A DNA stretch of 51,736 nucleotides. Origin: JALHQU01 sp043745295. GTDB taxonomy: Bacteria; Planctomycetota; Planctomycetia; Gemmatales; Gemmataceae. The notes below the pieces were generated by a model. That model worked only from the letters and a program-made list of their open reading frames with translations. It did not search any database and was not told where the DNA came from. The stretch covers positions 1-51,736 of the forward strand of contig JAYTTN010000591.1 of assembly GCA_043745295.1 (NCBI GenBank), written 5' to 3'. Position 1 is the stretch's first letter. Each line of letters starts with the position of its first letter. The position numbers and the translations under genes are program-made. Shown here one piece after another: positions 25,282-33,945 of this stretch.

Positions 25282-27060
25282 TTACGGGGCCTTCCACAGG
25301 CTCAAGTCGATTCCGCTCAGCGCGGTCTTCACGTCGCCGGCGCGCTGATACCGCTGATTCGGCTCCTTCGCCAGCGCGAGGAGAATGATGGCGTCCACGC
25401 GCGCGTCTCCCCGCCCCTTCTGCGACGGCAGGTCGAACCGGCCGAGCGGCAGTTCGCCGGTCAGCAACTCGTACAGAATCACGCCGAGGGCGTAGATGTC
25501 GGCGCGGTGATCCACCTCGTTCGGCCGCTCCCACTGCTCCGGGGCCATGTAGTGCGGGGTGCCCATCATCTGGCGGGAGTGGGTGAGCGAGGTGCCGGTC
25601 GCGTCGGCCAGCTTGGCCAGCCCGAAGTCGGCGATCCGCACCCGCCCGGTCTGGTCGATCAGGATGTTCTCCGGCTTGATGTCGCGGTGGACGACGCCGG
25701 CGCGGTGGGCGTAGTCGAGGGCGTCGCACACCTGCGGGACGACGGCCAACGCCTCCGCCAGGGTGAGGACTTTGTTCGCCATCGCCTCCCGAAGGGTGAT
25801 GCCGTCGACGTACTCCATGAGCAGGTACGGCACCCCGCCAGCTTCGCCGCTCTCGTGGATGGCGACGATGTTCGGGTGGTCGAGTTTGGCCATCGCGCGG
25901 GCCTCGCGGGCGAACCGCGCGGCGAACTCCGGGTCGGCCTCGCCCGTCGGCGACTGCACGATCTTCAGTGCCACCAGCCGGTCCAGGTTCGGCTGCCGCG
26001 CCTTGTACACCGCGCCCATGCCGCCGACGCCGATCAGTTCCAACACCTCCAGGTGCGGCAGCAGCGCGGCCAGTTCGGCCGCCGACGGCGGTTCGACCGC
26101 CCGCGTCGGGCGGCCGCGGGTCATCGACGGCGACGGCATCGCCCGGCGGAGCAGGCACCGCGGGCACAGGTTCTGCGGCGACCCCGGCGGGATGGCCGCG
26201 CCGCAGGTCGGGCAGGCGACGACGGCGGCCGGTGGGGTGGGTGGCCGCGCCTCCGCTTCCGCCGCGAGCACGTTCGCCCGGAGTTGCTCGTCCAGTTGGG
26301 CGTTGAACTCGGCCCGCGTCAGCGCCGGCGGCAGGCCGAGCCTCGCGCGCGCGCGGACGTGGTGGTCGTATGGGGTCGTGCCGGGAGCCAAGTCCGACCG
26401 CCGGGTCGCGCGGGACAGCATGACGCACACGATCCCCAGTGCGAAAAGGAACAGCGACAGGAGGACGGCCATGGCGGTCTCGTCCTTCGTCAGGACGTAC
26501 CCCAGGGCATGGATGAACACCCACGGCGAGACGAGGCAGAGCAGGCCACTGGCGACGACGCCGGACGCCTCCCCGAGCGTGAGCCACGGGCCGAGGTCGG
26601 GTTTCGGCGGCGTGTCCGGGGGCGGGGCATCGGGCTTCGGCACCGCGGCGGACACATGTGCCGGGGTGCCGGGCGGCACGGCGGCGTCGATACTCCGGAG
26701 CCACATCCGCACGACTGACACGGTGCCCAAGCCGCCGAACACGACGGTGGGCCAGATGATCGCGCCCCGCTCCCACCAGATGTAAGGGTACCCGAGCCAC
26801 GAATTGACACCGTTCTGAGACACCTGAACGAATCCGACGAGCGCGACGCCGACCACGACCAGACCGACCGACCACGCGGCCGACAGGGTCCAGAACACGG
26901 GGTGCGAACTCGACGCCAGCCGGACGATCAGCACCAGCAACACGCCGACGGCCACCAGACCGCCGATCACCACGAGGGTAATATTGACGGCGTTCGACGG
27001 CGGGGACACCCCGGCCGGCGACTGCGCGAACAGAGCGGAGGCGAAGGCGGCGCGGCTCAT
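25282..27060 (-). CDS. Membrane Ser/Thr protein kinase with N-terminal TM domain
   Basis: The 592-residue protein has membrane helices at about 27-49, 56-78, 98-119 and 165-212, then a zinc-ribbon-like CPTCGAAIPPGSPQNLCPRC (283-302), and a complete Hanks-type kinase domain at about 337-590. Glycine loop GVGGMGAVYKA, Lys366, HRDIKPEN at 458-465 and DFG at 478-480 are intact, so it should be active. The usual PknB order is inverted here: kinase at the C-terminus. It lies 71 nt downstream of an ECF sigma gene on the same strand; such sigma-kinase pairs are frequent in planctomycetes and suggest the kinase controls or is controlled by the sigma factor. Confidence 0.92.
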   Translation of the reverse strand: MSRAAFASALFAQSPAGVSPPSNAVNITLVVIGGLVAVGVLLVLIVRLASSSHPVFWTLSAAWSVGLVVVGVALVGFVQVSQNGVNSWLGYPYIWWERGAIIWPTVVFGGLGTVSVVRMWLRSIDAAVPPGTPAHVSAAVPKPDAPPPDTPPKPDLGPWLTLGEASGVVASGLLCLVSPWVFIHALGYVLTKDETAMAVLLSLFLFALGIVCVMLSRATRRSDLAPGTTPYDHHVRARARLGLPPALTRAEFNAQLDEQLRANVLAAEAEARPPTPPAAVVACPTCGAAIPPGSPQNLCPRCLLRRAMPSPSMTRGRPTRAVEPPSAAELAALLPHLEVLELIGVGGMGAVYKARQPNLDRLVALKIVQSPTGEADPEFAARFAREARAMAKLDHPNIVAIHESGEAGGVPYLLMEYVDGITLREAMANKVLTLAEALAVVPQVCDALDYAHRAGVVHRDIKPENILIDQTGRVRIADFGLAKLADATGTSLTHSRQMMGTPHYMAPEQWERPNEVDHRADIYALGVILYELLTGELPLGRFDLPSQKGRGDARVDAIILLALAKEPNQRYQRAGDVKTALSGIDLSLWKAP

Positions 27061-27131
27061 GATCGACCCTCGGTGGAACAGGAGTTACCACCTTCTAAAG
27101 TGTCCCGCCGGAAAGGTTACACGAAAAAGAG

Positions 27132-27827
27132 TCAGCCGAGCGCGGCGAACAGGTCGCGGATCTCGTCGTCCACGTCGGCCGGCCGGTCCACCGTCTCCGC
27201 GATGACGGCCCGCAGCCGGTCGCGGTATCGCTGCCGCAACCGGTGGGCGGCCACCTTCACCGCCCCCTCGCTCAGGCCGAGCCGGTCGCCCAAGTCCCGG
27301 TAGGCCGCGCCGTCGCCGGTGAGCGTGTCCTTCAGCGCGTCGAACAGCTCCACCCGACCACCGTCGGCGTACTCCGTCCGCAGTTCCGTCAGCGTCCGGT
27401 CGAGCAGCGCGAGCGCCCAGCGGCGCTCGAACTCGCCGTCGCCGGTGTGCCGGTCGGCCGGTTCGTTCGTGAACCGCCGCTCCCCGTCGTCGAAGTCGAG
27501 CGGCAACGGGCGCATCCCGCCGCCGCGCTTCCGCGCCGTTTCGCAGTCGTGGACGTTCGCCAGGAAGTGCTGGCAGGCGGCGAGCAGGAACGTCCGGAAC
27601 CGCCCCCGCGTCCGGTCGGCGACGGCGAGGCCGTTCTTCTCCAGCAACCGCGCGAAGAACCCTTGCGTCAGGTCTTCGGCGCTGTGCCGGTCGTTCCCGC
27701 GACGGCGGATGTACGCATAAACGGGATACCAGTACTGTCCGCACAGGTCGGCGAGCGCCTGCCGCGATTCCGGCGAGGCCGGATCGGCGGCGGCGGCGAT
27801 CCGGCTCCAGCGCGTGGTATGGAACAT
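27132..27827 (-). CDS. ECF sigma factor paired with a Ser/Thr kinase
   Basis: The 231-residue protein begins with the TTRWSRI motif of a planctomycete-type ECF group (with region 2: YWYPVYAYIRRRGNDRHSAED) and ends with a region 4 helix-turn-helix (YRDLGDRLGLSEGAVKVAAHRL). There is no membrane extension, unlike the other two ECF factors here. It directly precedes the kinase gene, so activation by phosphorylation instead of an anti-sigma factor is a reasonable inference. Target promoters are unknown. Confidence 0.9.
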   Translation of the reverse strand: MFHTTRWSRIAAAADPASPESRQALADLCGQYWYPVYAYIRRRGNDRHSAEDLTQGFFARLLEKNGLAVADRTRGRFRTFLLAACQHFLANVHDCETARKRGGGMRPLPLDFDDGERRFTNEPADRHTGDGEFERRWALALLDRTLTELRTEYADGGRVELFDALKDTLTGDGAAYRDLGDRLGLSEGAVKVAAHRLRQRYRDRLRAVIAETVDRPADVDDEIRDLFAALG

Positions 27828-27947
27828 GGCGGCATACTACCACGACGCCTGCCGAGGCGCACGCGATCCGAGGGGGAGGCGAGTGTCTTGGCAGGCGTCA
27901 CCCGCGTCCGCAACCTCCTACTCGCCGAACAGGTCGTTCAAGGACCG

Positions 27948-28697
27948 CTACGGGTTGCTCAGGAACCCGCGCGTGATCAGGTAGTGTTCGGTGTCGGTGT
28001 ACGGCACTTCGCGGATGCCGGCCGTGTCGAGTTGGTAAATCCGGGCGTCCGGGTACGCCATGATGATCGGCGAGTGGGTGGCGATGACGAACTGCCCGCC
28101 GTCCTTCACGTATTGGTGCAACACCACCAGGAATTCGAGTTGTCGCTTCGGGGACAGCGCCGCTTCGGGTTCGTCCAGCAGGTACAGGCCGCGCCCCCGG
28201 AAGCGGTTCTTGAACAAGGCGAAGAAGGATTCGCCGTGCGACTGCTCGTGCAGCGACTTGCCGCCGTACACGGGCGTCAGTTTCGGGCCGGGGCAGTCAC
28301 CCGGCCTGTCCACATCCAATAGCTCGATCTCGGTCGCTACGTTGAAGTAACTCTCGGCGCGGAGGAAGTAGCTGTCCGATGGGGTCGCGGGTGTTCGTGC
28401 CAGACGAATCGCTTCGTCGAGTGGGGAATGCGAGGCGCGGGTGGCGAAGTTGAAGTTGCGGCTGCCGCCTTCGGGGTTGAGTCCACAGGCGACGGCGATG
28501 GCTTCCAGCAGCGTCGATTTCCCCGATCCGTTCTCGCCGGCGAGAAACGTCACCTTCGGGTGGAACGGCAGCGTCGTGAGGCCGCGAATCGCCGGGAGTG
28601 TGTACGGAAACTTGCTCGCATCCGGGATGCGGTCGCGGAGCAGTTCCAAGTGCAGTAGGTACGGGCCGGGGTCGCTGGGTCGCTTCTTGCGGGCCAT
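27948..28697 (-). CDS. AAA family ATPase (COG3910-like)
   Basis: A 249-residue stand-alone ABC-type ATPase with Walker A GENGSGKST (54-62), an ABC signature-like QSHGES (152-157), Walker B GLYLLDEPEA (170-179) and a switch histidine in ATHSP (208). It lacks membrane or coiled-coil arms, fitting the small predicted-ATPase group COG3910. The ATG at 28697 is preferred; a TTG 9 nt upstream would add three residues. Such ATPases sometimes belong to defence or toxin-antitoxin modules, but the only neighbour that hints at this is the tiny divergent ORF 28 bases away. Physiological role unknown. Confidence 0.83.
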   Translation of the reverse strand: MARKKRPSDPGPYLLHLELLRDRIPDASKFPYTLPAIRGLTTLPFHPKVTFLAGENGSGKSTLLEAIAVACGLNPEGGSRNFNFATRASHSPLDEAIRLARTPATPSDSYFLRAESYFNVATEIELLDVDRPGDCPGPKLTPVYGGKSLHEQSHGESFFALFKNRFRGRGLYLLDEPEAALSPKRQLEFLVVLHQYVKDGGQFVIATHSPIIMAYPDARIYQLDTAGIREVPYTDTEHYLITRGFLSNP

Positions 28698-28724
28698 GAC
28701 CGTCAACGCCGGGACGAATCACCC

Positions 28725-28952
28725 GTGCCCGCGCGAACGGACTTCGCGGACGCCGTGTCAGTAAACCGAAGTCTCGTCACACTTCCAGGGGAATTCGCCG
28801 TGGATGCCGAAAAAGAGAAACACGAGGCTAATGTGTACTTCAGTGAGGAAGAGCCGCTCGTCCTGAGCGGGGCGGATAAGGACTTTTTCCTTGAGATGCT
28901 GGACAACCCGCCGAAGGCGAACGACGCATTGAAGCAGCTGATGAAAGGGTAG
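28725..28952 (+). CDS. Short DUF1778/TacA-antitoxin-like ORF, possibly truncated
   Basis: The last 35 residues (EEPLVLSGADKDFFLEMLDN plus PPKANDALKQLMKG) match the C-terminal toxin-neutralising part of DUF1778 antitoxins. The first 40 residues lack the ribbon-helix-helix fold those proteins need to bind DNA. A GTG at 28725 opens a 75-residue frame; a GTG at 28800 with AGGGG 8 nt upstream would give 50 residues. No GNAT toxin gene adjoins. It is either an orphan mini-antitoxin or a relic of a toxin-antitoxin pair. It is divergent from the ATPase gene, 27 nt away. Confidence 0.5.
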   Translation: MPARTDFADAVSVNRSLVTLPGEFAVDAEKEKHEANVYFSEEEPLVLSGADKDFFLEMLDNPPKANDALKQLMKG

Positions 28953-28978
28953 TGACCGACACTGTTACCGCCAGACAC

Positions 28979-29008
28979 CGCCGAGCGCGTCGGGTGACGC
29001 GCTCGGCG
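28979..29008 (-). terminator. Perfect 13-bp hairpin between the DUF1778-like ORF and ilvB
   Basis: CGCCGAGCGCGTC (28979-28991) and GACGCGCTCGGCG (28996-29008) pair fully around GGGT. It lies between two converging genes, 13 nt beyond the ilvB stop. No U-tract follows on either strand, so it may need other factors to terminate. Confidence 0.55.
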
Positions 29009-29021
29009 AATCCCGCACCCG

Positions 29022-30797
29022 TCACGCCTTGATCATGTCCTTGACGGTCATGCCCGACGGGATCATCGGCAGCACGTGCTCCTGGTGCGGTACATGCACG
29101 TCCAGCACGAACGCCGTCGGCGACTCGATCATCTCGATCAGCGCGGCGTCCAGGTCGTCCTTGTCCGTCACCCCGCGGCCGGGGATGCCGAACCCCTCGG
29201 CCACCTTGACGAAGTTCGGGTACGGGGCCTTGTCGTCGCCCGCCCCCAGGTACGTCTGCGCCCGGTTGCTCCCGAAGAACCGGTCCTCCCACTGCATCAC
29301 CATGCCCAGGTGCTGGTTGTTCAGCAGCATCACCTTGGCCGGAATCTTCTCGGTGTGGCAGCAGGCCAGTTCCTGGATGTTCATCAGGAAGCTGCCGTCG
29401 CCGTCGATGTCGATGGCCAGCATGTCCGGGTGGGCCACGGCCGCGCCCATCGCCGCCGGCAGGCCGAACCCCATCGTGCCCAGGCCGCCGCTGGTCACCC
29501 AGTGGCGGGGCTTGTTGAACGGGAAGTACTGCGCCGCCCACATCTGGTGCTGGCCGACGCCGGTGCTGATGATCGTCTTGTCCAGCATCCCCCGCTCGCG
29601 GAGCAGGTGGTGCAGGCGGGAGATGGCGTACTGCGGGATGATGGTGTTGGCCCCGTGCGGCGGCACCACCATCGGGTCGGCCGCCCGCCAGGCGTCGATC
29701 TGCCGCAGCCACTCGGTGTACCGGCCGGGGCCGACCAGATCCGCGTTGGCGTCCTCGCGGAGCATGGCGTTCAGGTCGGCCAGCACCGCCGCCAGGTCGC
29801 CGTGGACGGGAACGTGGGCGTACTTGTTCTTGTGGATCTCGCTGGGGTCGATGTCCACGTGGACGATCTTGCCGTGCTTGCAGAACTCGGACAGCTTGCC
29901 GGTCACGCGGTCGTCGAACCGCACCCCGAACGCCAGCAGCAGGTCGGCCTCGTTCACCGCGTAGTTGCTGTACACGGTGCCGTGCATGCCGAGCATGTTC
30001 AGGCTGAGGTAGTGGTCGGCCGGGAAGCTGCCCAGGCCGTGCAGGGTCATGGCCACCGGGATGCCGGCCTGGAGGGCGAACGCCCGCAGCTCGTCGGCCG
30101 CGCCGCTGTGGATGGCCCCGCCGCCGACGTACAGCACCGGCCGCTTGCTGGCGCGGAGGGCCTGGATGACCGGCTCCAGTTCCTTGCGCGGGGCGCGGCG
30201 GGTCGGGCGGTAACCTGGCAGGTTCATCGGGTCGTCCCAGTTCGGGACGATCTTCTTCACCTGCACGTCCTTGCACACGTCGATGATGATCGGCCCCGGC
30301 CGGCCGGTGGTGGCGATGTGGAACGCCTCCTTCATGATGCGGGCCACGTCCTCCGTCCGCGTCACCAGGTAGTGGTGCTTGGTGATGCCGCGGCAGATCT
30401 CCACCATCGGCGTCTCTTGGAAGGCGTCGTTGCCCAGCACGTTCGTGGACACCTGCCCGGTGATGGCGATGACCGGCACGCTGTCCATCTTGGCGTCGGC
30501 CAGGATGGTGACGAAGTTGGTCGCCCCCGGCCCGGACGTGCTCATGCAGACGCCCACCTTGCCGGTGGTGCGGGCGTACCCGTGGGCCATGAACCCGCCG
30601 CCCTGCTCGTGCCGCGGGAGGATCGTCCGCAGCTTGTCTGTCACCTTCGTGAGCGACTGGTGGATGGGCATGGACGCGCCGCCGGGGTAGGCGAACACCA
30701 CGTCCACGCCGTGGCGGATGAGGCTGTGGACCAGGATGTCGGCCCCGCTCATCTCGGCGGTGGCGGCGGGCGATGTGGCGGCGGTCGGCTCGGCCAT
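29022..30797 (-). CDS. ilvB: Acetolactate synthase large subunit
   Basis: The 591-residue thiamine-diphosphate enzyme joins two pyruvates (or pyruvate and 2-oxobutyrate) in valine, leucine and isoleucine synthesis. The N-terminal TPP-binding domain shows the catalytic Glu in PRHEQGGGFMAHGYAR, the middle domain the FAD region (VRFDDRVTGKL), and the C-terminal domain the metal/TPP motif GDGSFLMNIQEL. A short Ala/Thr-rich leader precedes the domain. Length is normal. No ilvN regulatory subunit or ilvC adjoins; they must lie elsewhere or be absent. No attenuator or T-box is visible in the 128 nt gap upstream. Confidence 0.96.
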   Translation of the reverse strand: MAEPTAATSPAATAEMSGADILVHSLIRHGVDVVFAYPGGASMPIHQSLTKVTDKLRTILPRHEQGGGFMAHGYARTTGKVGVCMSTSGPGATNFVTILADAKMDSVPVIAITGQVSTNVLGNDAFQETPMVEICRGITKHHYLVTRTEDVARIMKEAFHIATTGRPGPIIIDVCKDVQVKKIVPNWDDPMNLPGYRPTRRAPRKELEPVIQALRASKRPVLYVGGGAIHSGAADELRAFALQAGIPVAMTLHGLGSFPADHYLSLNMLGMHGTVYSNYAVNEADLLLAFGVRFDDRVTGKLSEFCKHGKIVHVDIDPSEIHKNKYAHVPVHGDLAAVLADLNAMLREDANADLVGPGRYTEWLRQIDAWRAADPMVVPPHGANTIIPQYAISRLHHLLRERGMLDKTIISTGVGQHQMWAAQYFPFNKPRHWVTSGGLGTMGFGLPAAMGAAVAHPDMLAIDIDGDGSFLMNIQELACCHTEKIPAKVMLLNNQHLGMVMQWEDRFFGSNRAQTYLGAGDDKAPYPNFVKVAEGFGIPGRGVTDKDDLDAALIEMIESPTAFVLDVHVPHQEHVLPMIPSGMTVKDMIKA

Positions 30798-30925
30798 GAC
30801 GGACAGTCCTTGGGGAACGTGCGGAGAGTGCCTTGCGCGCGAGAGACCGGCGCGGCAGTGCCTTGCTACTATACCGCGCCGGGTCGGCGGAAGGAACCCG
30901 CCGGCCGGCGAATTCGCGCCGGGCG

Positions 30926-32799
30926 TCAGCGGCCCAGCCCCAGCACAGTGGCATCATTCGCCCGCCGCCGGGTCCAGCCGAACGCTTGGCTGAACTCGCT
31001 CACCCCGAACCCCGGCACGGCCGCGAACACGTTCCCGAACCAGTCCGCCGCGAGGCTCGTCGCCGCCGCGCCCGGCCCCAGGTTGGTCCAACTGCCCGTG
31101 GCCACGCTCCACCGCCCGATGCCATATCCGGCGAACGCGGCGAACACGTTCCCGTAACCGTCCAATGCCACCGAGGTCGCCCCGGCCGGCGTCAGCAGCC
31201 GCCACCCGTTGGCGTATGGGATGTACTGGCCGACCCCGAACCCGGCGAAGCTGGACACCACGTACCCGTTCGGATCCACCGCCAGCGACGTGGCGTTGTA
31301 CCCGTTGAGTTGCTGCCACCCATCGACGGCACGGTACCGGTACACGCCGAAGCCGGGGAAGTTGGCGATCACATCGCCGTTGGCGCTCACCGCCAACTGG
31401 TCCGCGGCGGCACTGGTGCCGACCAAATTGACGTAGCCGGCGGAGAGGCTGTACTCGTAGGTGCCGAACGAGGGGAAGTTGATGACGGCGTTTCCGTATT
31501 GATCCATGGCGAGGGCGGACGCGGGTTGACCGTTGATGTTCGTCCACCCTCCGGTGCTGGCGCGGTAGTAATACACCCCGGCCCCGGCGAAGTTCGCCAC
31601 GACATTCCCGTTCGGCGCGGTCGCCAAGGCGGTCGCGTTGCGGGTGTCCAGGTTCGCCCAGATGTTGGTGGTGCGGTTGTACCCCCACACGCCGGTGTTG
31701 CCGAACTGCCCCGTCAGTGCCGGCGCGGTGGTCAGTGTGCCGGTGGACGTGTTCAGCAGCACCGATACCACGCCATTGGACATGGCGTCGTCCGATTCGC
31801 CGTTGGCGACCGCCAAGTCGGGTCGCCCGTCGCCGTTGAAGTCGCCCACCGACACCGATATTGGGCTGAGAACGGGGTCGAACGTGCCGCCGAGGCTGCC
31901 GACGGCGAACGTCCGCTGAGCGGCGAACGTCGGCGTGGCTACCCCTGCCGCCGTCACGTTCAGCAGCACCGATACCGTCGCCGCGCTGTAGTTGGTGGTC
32001 ACGAGGTCGGGCCGGCCGTCGCCGTCGAAGTCGCCCACCGACACCGAATACGGATTCGACCCAACATCGAACGTCTGCGGGATCTCGGCGAACGTCAAAG
32101 TCGAGCTGCCCATTGCCGTCGTATTCCGCAGCACCGATACCGTGTTCGAGGTGATGTTTGCGAACGCTATGTCCGCCCGCCCGTCGCCATCGAAATCGCC
32201 CACGGCTGCCGAATACGGACGAGCGCCCGCAATGAGTGTCTGTTGGGCCACGAACGACGTACTCGTCGCGCCCGCCGCCGTCACGTTCAAGAGGACCGAC
32301 ACGTCCGTGAACACGCTGCCCGACAAGGAGTTGGTCACGGCGAGGTCGGGTCGCCCGTCGGCGTTGAAGTCGGCCACCACCACCGAAGTCGGATCCGACC
32401 CGACGGCGAACGCCGGCTGGATGATGAACGCCGGCGTGGCGGCCCCCACCGCCGTCGCGTTCAGCAACACCGTGACCGTATTCGCACTCTCGCCCCCGTA
32501 GTTGGTCACGGCGAGGTCGGGGCGTCCATCCGCGTTGAAGTCGCCCACCGCCACCGAACGCACGCTCATGCCGATCGCGAACGTCTGCGGGGCGGCGAAC
32601 GATGGCGTGGTCGCCCCCACCGCCGTCAGGTTGAGCAACACCGATAGGTCCCTAGTTATTTTCGATGCGACTGCTATGTCCGCACGCCCGTCGCCGTTGA
32701 AGTCCGCCACCGCCACCGAACTCAGGAACCTGTCGATCACGAACGTCTGCTGGTCGGCGAACGTCGGCGTGGCTGCCCCTGCGGCCGTCGTGTTCGTCA
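30926..32799 (-). pseudogene. 3' part of FG-GAP/VCBS repeat protein gene disrupted by an IS element
   Basis: This frame carries six FG-GAP type calcium-binding repeats (DFNGDGRADIAV, DFNADGRPDLAVTN, DFDGDGRPDLVTTN and the like) and then, over about 260 residues, six tandem repeats of roughly 43 residues with cores such as NATALATAPNGNVVANFAG and ATSLAADWFGNVFAA, probably propeller blades. Upstream it has no start of its own: the reading frame is opened by the IS insertion at 32800. Removing the IS and one copy of the 3-base duplication joins it in frame to the fragment at 33747-33945, giving an uninterrupted 690-residue protein beginning MKRFRPTLQNLNDRITPT. A surface or adhesive beta-propeller protein is likely. 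An internal start could still yield a shortened protein, but without a leader. Confidence 0.85.
32797..32799. repeat. Target-site duplication TCA, left copy
   Basis: TCA precedes the IS end at 32800 and is repeated at 33744-33746 after the other end. A 3-base TNA duplication is what the IS1031 group of the IS5 family makes. Confidence 0.75.
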
Positions 32800-33743
32800 G
32801 AGGCCATACGGGATTGTTTCACGCGGCGATGCTGGGAATCCAAGCGGTTGATGCGGGAGCGGAACTGGGTGACGGAACCGGCTTGGCGAGTCGGCGGAGT
32901 ATCAATCTCACACTGGATATGTATACTTGCGCTTCGCTCGATGGATACGTCCGCTCGTAGTCCTTGGCGTGCCGCCGGTGTTGCGCCAGCCACCCGTACG
33001 TCCGCTCCACCACCCACCGGATGCGGAGCGGCACGAACGTCGTACTCCCCTCCGGGCGGGATGAGATCTCCAACCGCAGGCCCCGCGCGGCGAGGAACGC
33101 ATCGAAGTCGTCGCGGCGGTACGCGCGGTCGGCGGCGATCAGCTCCGGCCGCGGCTGATCGAACCGGCTGACCTGCCGCAGGAGGCCCATCGCGCCGGCC
33201 GCGTCGGACACGCAGGCGGCCGTCACCAGGACCACGATGAGCAGACCCATGGTGTCCACCAGGGTGTGCCGCTTCCGGCCATTCGTCGCCTTCCCGCCGT
33301 CGTACCCGCGGTGCCCGCCGGTGCTCGCGGCCTTCGCCGTCTGGCTGTCGAGGGCTCCGGCCGACGGGTGCTTGTCCCGGCCGGCGGCCTCCCGCACGCG
33401 CTCGCGGAGGGCGTCATTCACCCGCCGCCAGGTGCCGTCCTTGGCCCACTTGCGGTAGTGGTACGAGACGGACGTCGGGGGCGGGAAGTCGCGCGGCAGG
33501 TCGGCCCACTTGCAACTGTTGACGTTGATGTACAAGATGGCGTTCACGATCTCGCGCAGGGGGTGCTTGTTCTTCGCCCCGCGACCGGTGTTGACGGGGA
33601 GCATGGGCGATAGGATTTCCCATTGCGCGTCGGTCAGATCACTGGTGTATGGCTTCAGACGAGTAGTACTCTCGGACATGAATCGCGCCTCAAGTGCTTG
33701 GTTTCCAGCACCTTAGAACACGATTCTTATCCCGTATGGCCTC
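32800..33743 (-). mobile_element. IS5-family (IS1031-group-like) insertion sequence
   Basis: The element is 944 bp with perfect 15-bp terminal inverted repeats, GAGGCCATACGGGAT at 32800-32814 and its complement ending at 33743. It is flanked by a TCA duplication. It holds a single intact transposase gene on the minus strand. Terminal GAG and the TNA target duplication fit the IS1031 group, as does its single-ORF layout. The element has inserted into an FG-GAP gene, and both ends are intact, so the insertion may be fairly recent. Confidence 0.9.
32819..33679 (-). CDS. IS5-family transposase
   Basis: The 286-residue transposase has a DUF4096-type N-terminal domain (YTSDLTDAQWEILSPMLP) and a DDE domain. 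The catalytic triad is visible as Asp in GALDSQTAK, Asp in LIAADRAYRRDDFD and Glu in WVVERTYGWL. The frame is complete with no shift or internal stop, so the element should be mobile. It starts 65 bases inside the right IS end and its stop lies 19 bases from the left end, typical compact packing. Confidence 0.95.
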   Translation of the reverse strand: MSESTTRLKPYTSDLTDAQWEILSPMLPVNTGRGAKNKHPLREIVNAILYINVNSCKWADLPRDFPPPTSVSYHYRKWAKDGTWRRVNDALRERVREAAGRDKHPSAGALDSQTAKAASTGGHRGYDGGKATNGRKRHTLVDTMGLLIVVLVTAACVSDAAGAMGLLRQVSRFDQPRPELIAADRAYRRDDFDAFLAARGLRLEISSRPEGSTTFVPLRIRWVVERTYGWLAQHRRHAKDYERTYPSSEAQVYISSVRLILRRLAKPVPSPSSAPASTAWIPSIAA

Positions 33744-33945
33744 TCAGCACCGACAGCGTGTTCGAGTTGGGGAGAAAGGGGTTAAAGTTGACAACCGCCA
33801 GGTCCGCGCGCCCGTCGCCGTTGAAGTCGCCCACCGCCACTGAAAGCGGTTGAACCCCAACGTCGAACATCTGTTGCGTGGCGAAGCCGAGGGTCGGCGT
33901 GATGCGGTCGTTCAGGTTTTGCAGAGTTGGGCGAAAGCGTTTCAT
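33744..33945 (-). pseudogene. 5' fragment of the IS-disrupted FG-GAP gene
   Basis: It encodes MKRFRPTLQNLNDRITPT, a planctomycete-type N-terminal motif, then one FG-GAP repeat (SVAVGDFNGDGRADLAV) and TLSVL, where the IS cuts the gene. After the cut the frame runs briefly into the IS. Continuation resumes at 32799 on the far side of the element. It keeps the start codon at 33945; there is no strong Shine-Dalgarno sequence upstream. Confidence 0.85.

Noticed and set aside
32740..32799. Complete independent gene starting at 32740 for the FG-GAP protein
   Set aside because: The frame continues upstream to the IS border and joins exactly with the fragment beyond the element, so 32740 is an internal codon of a disrupted gene.
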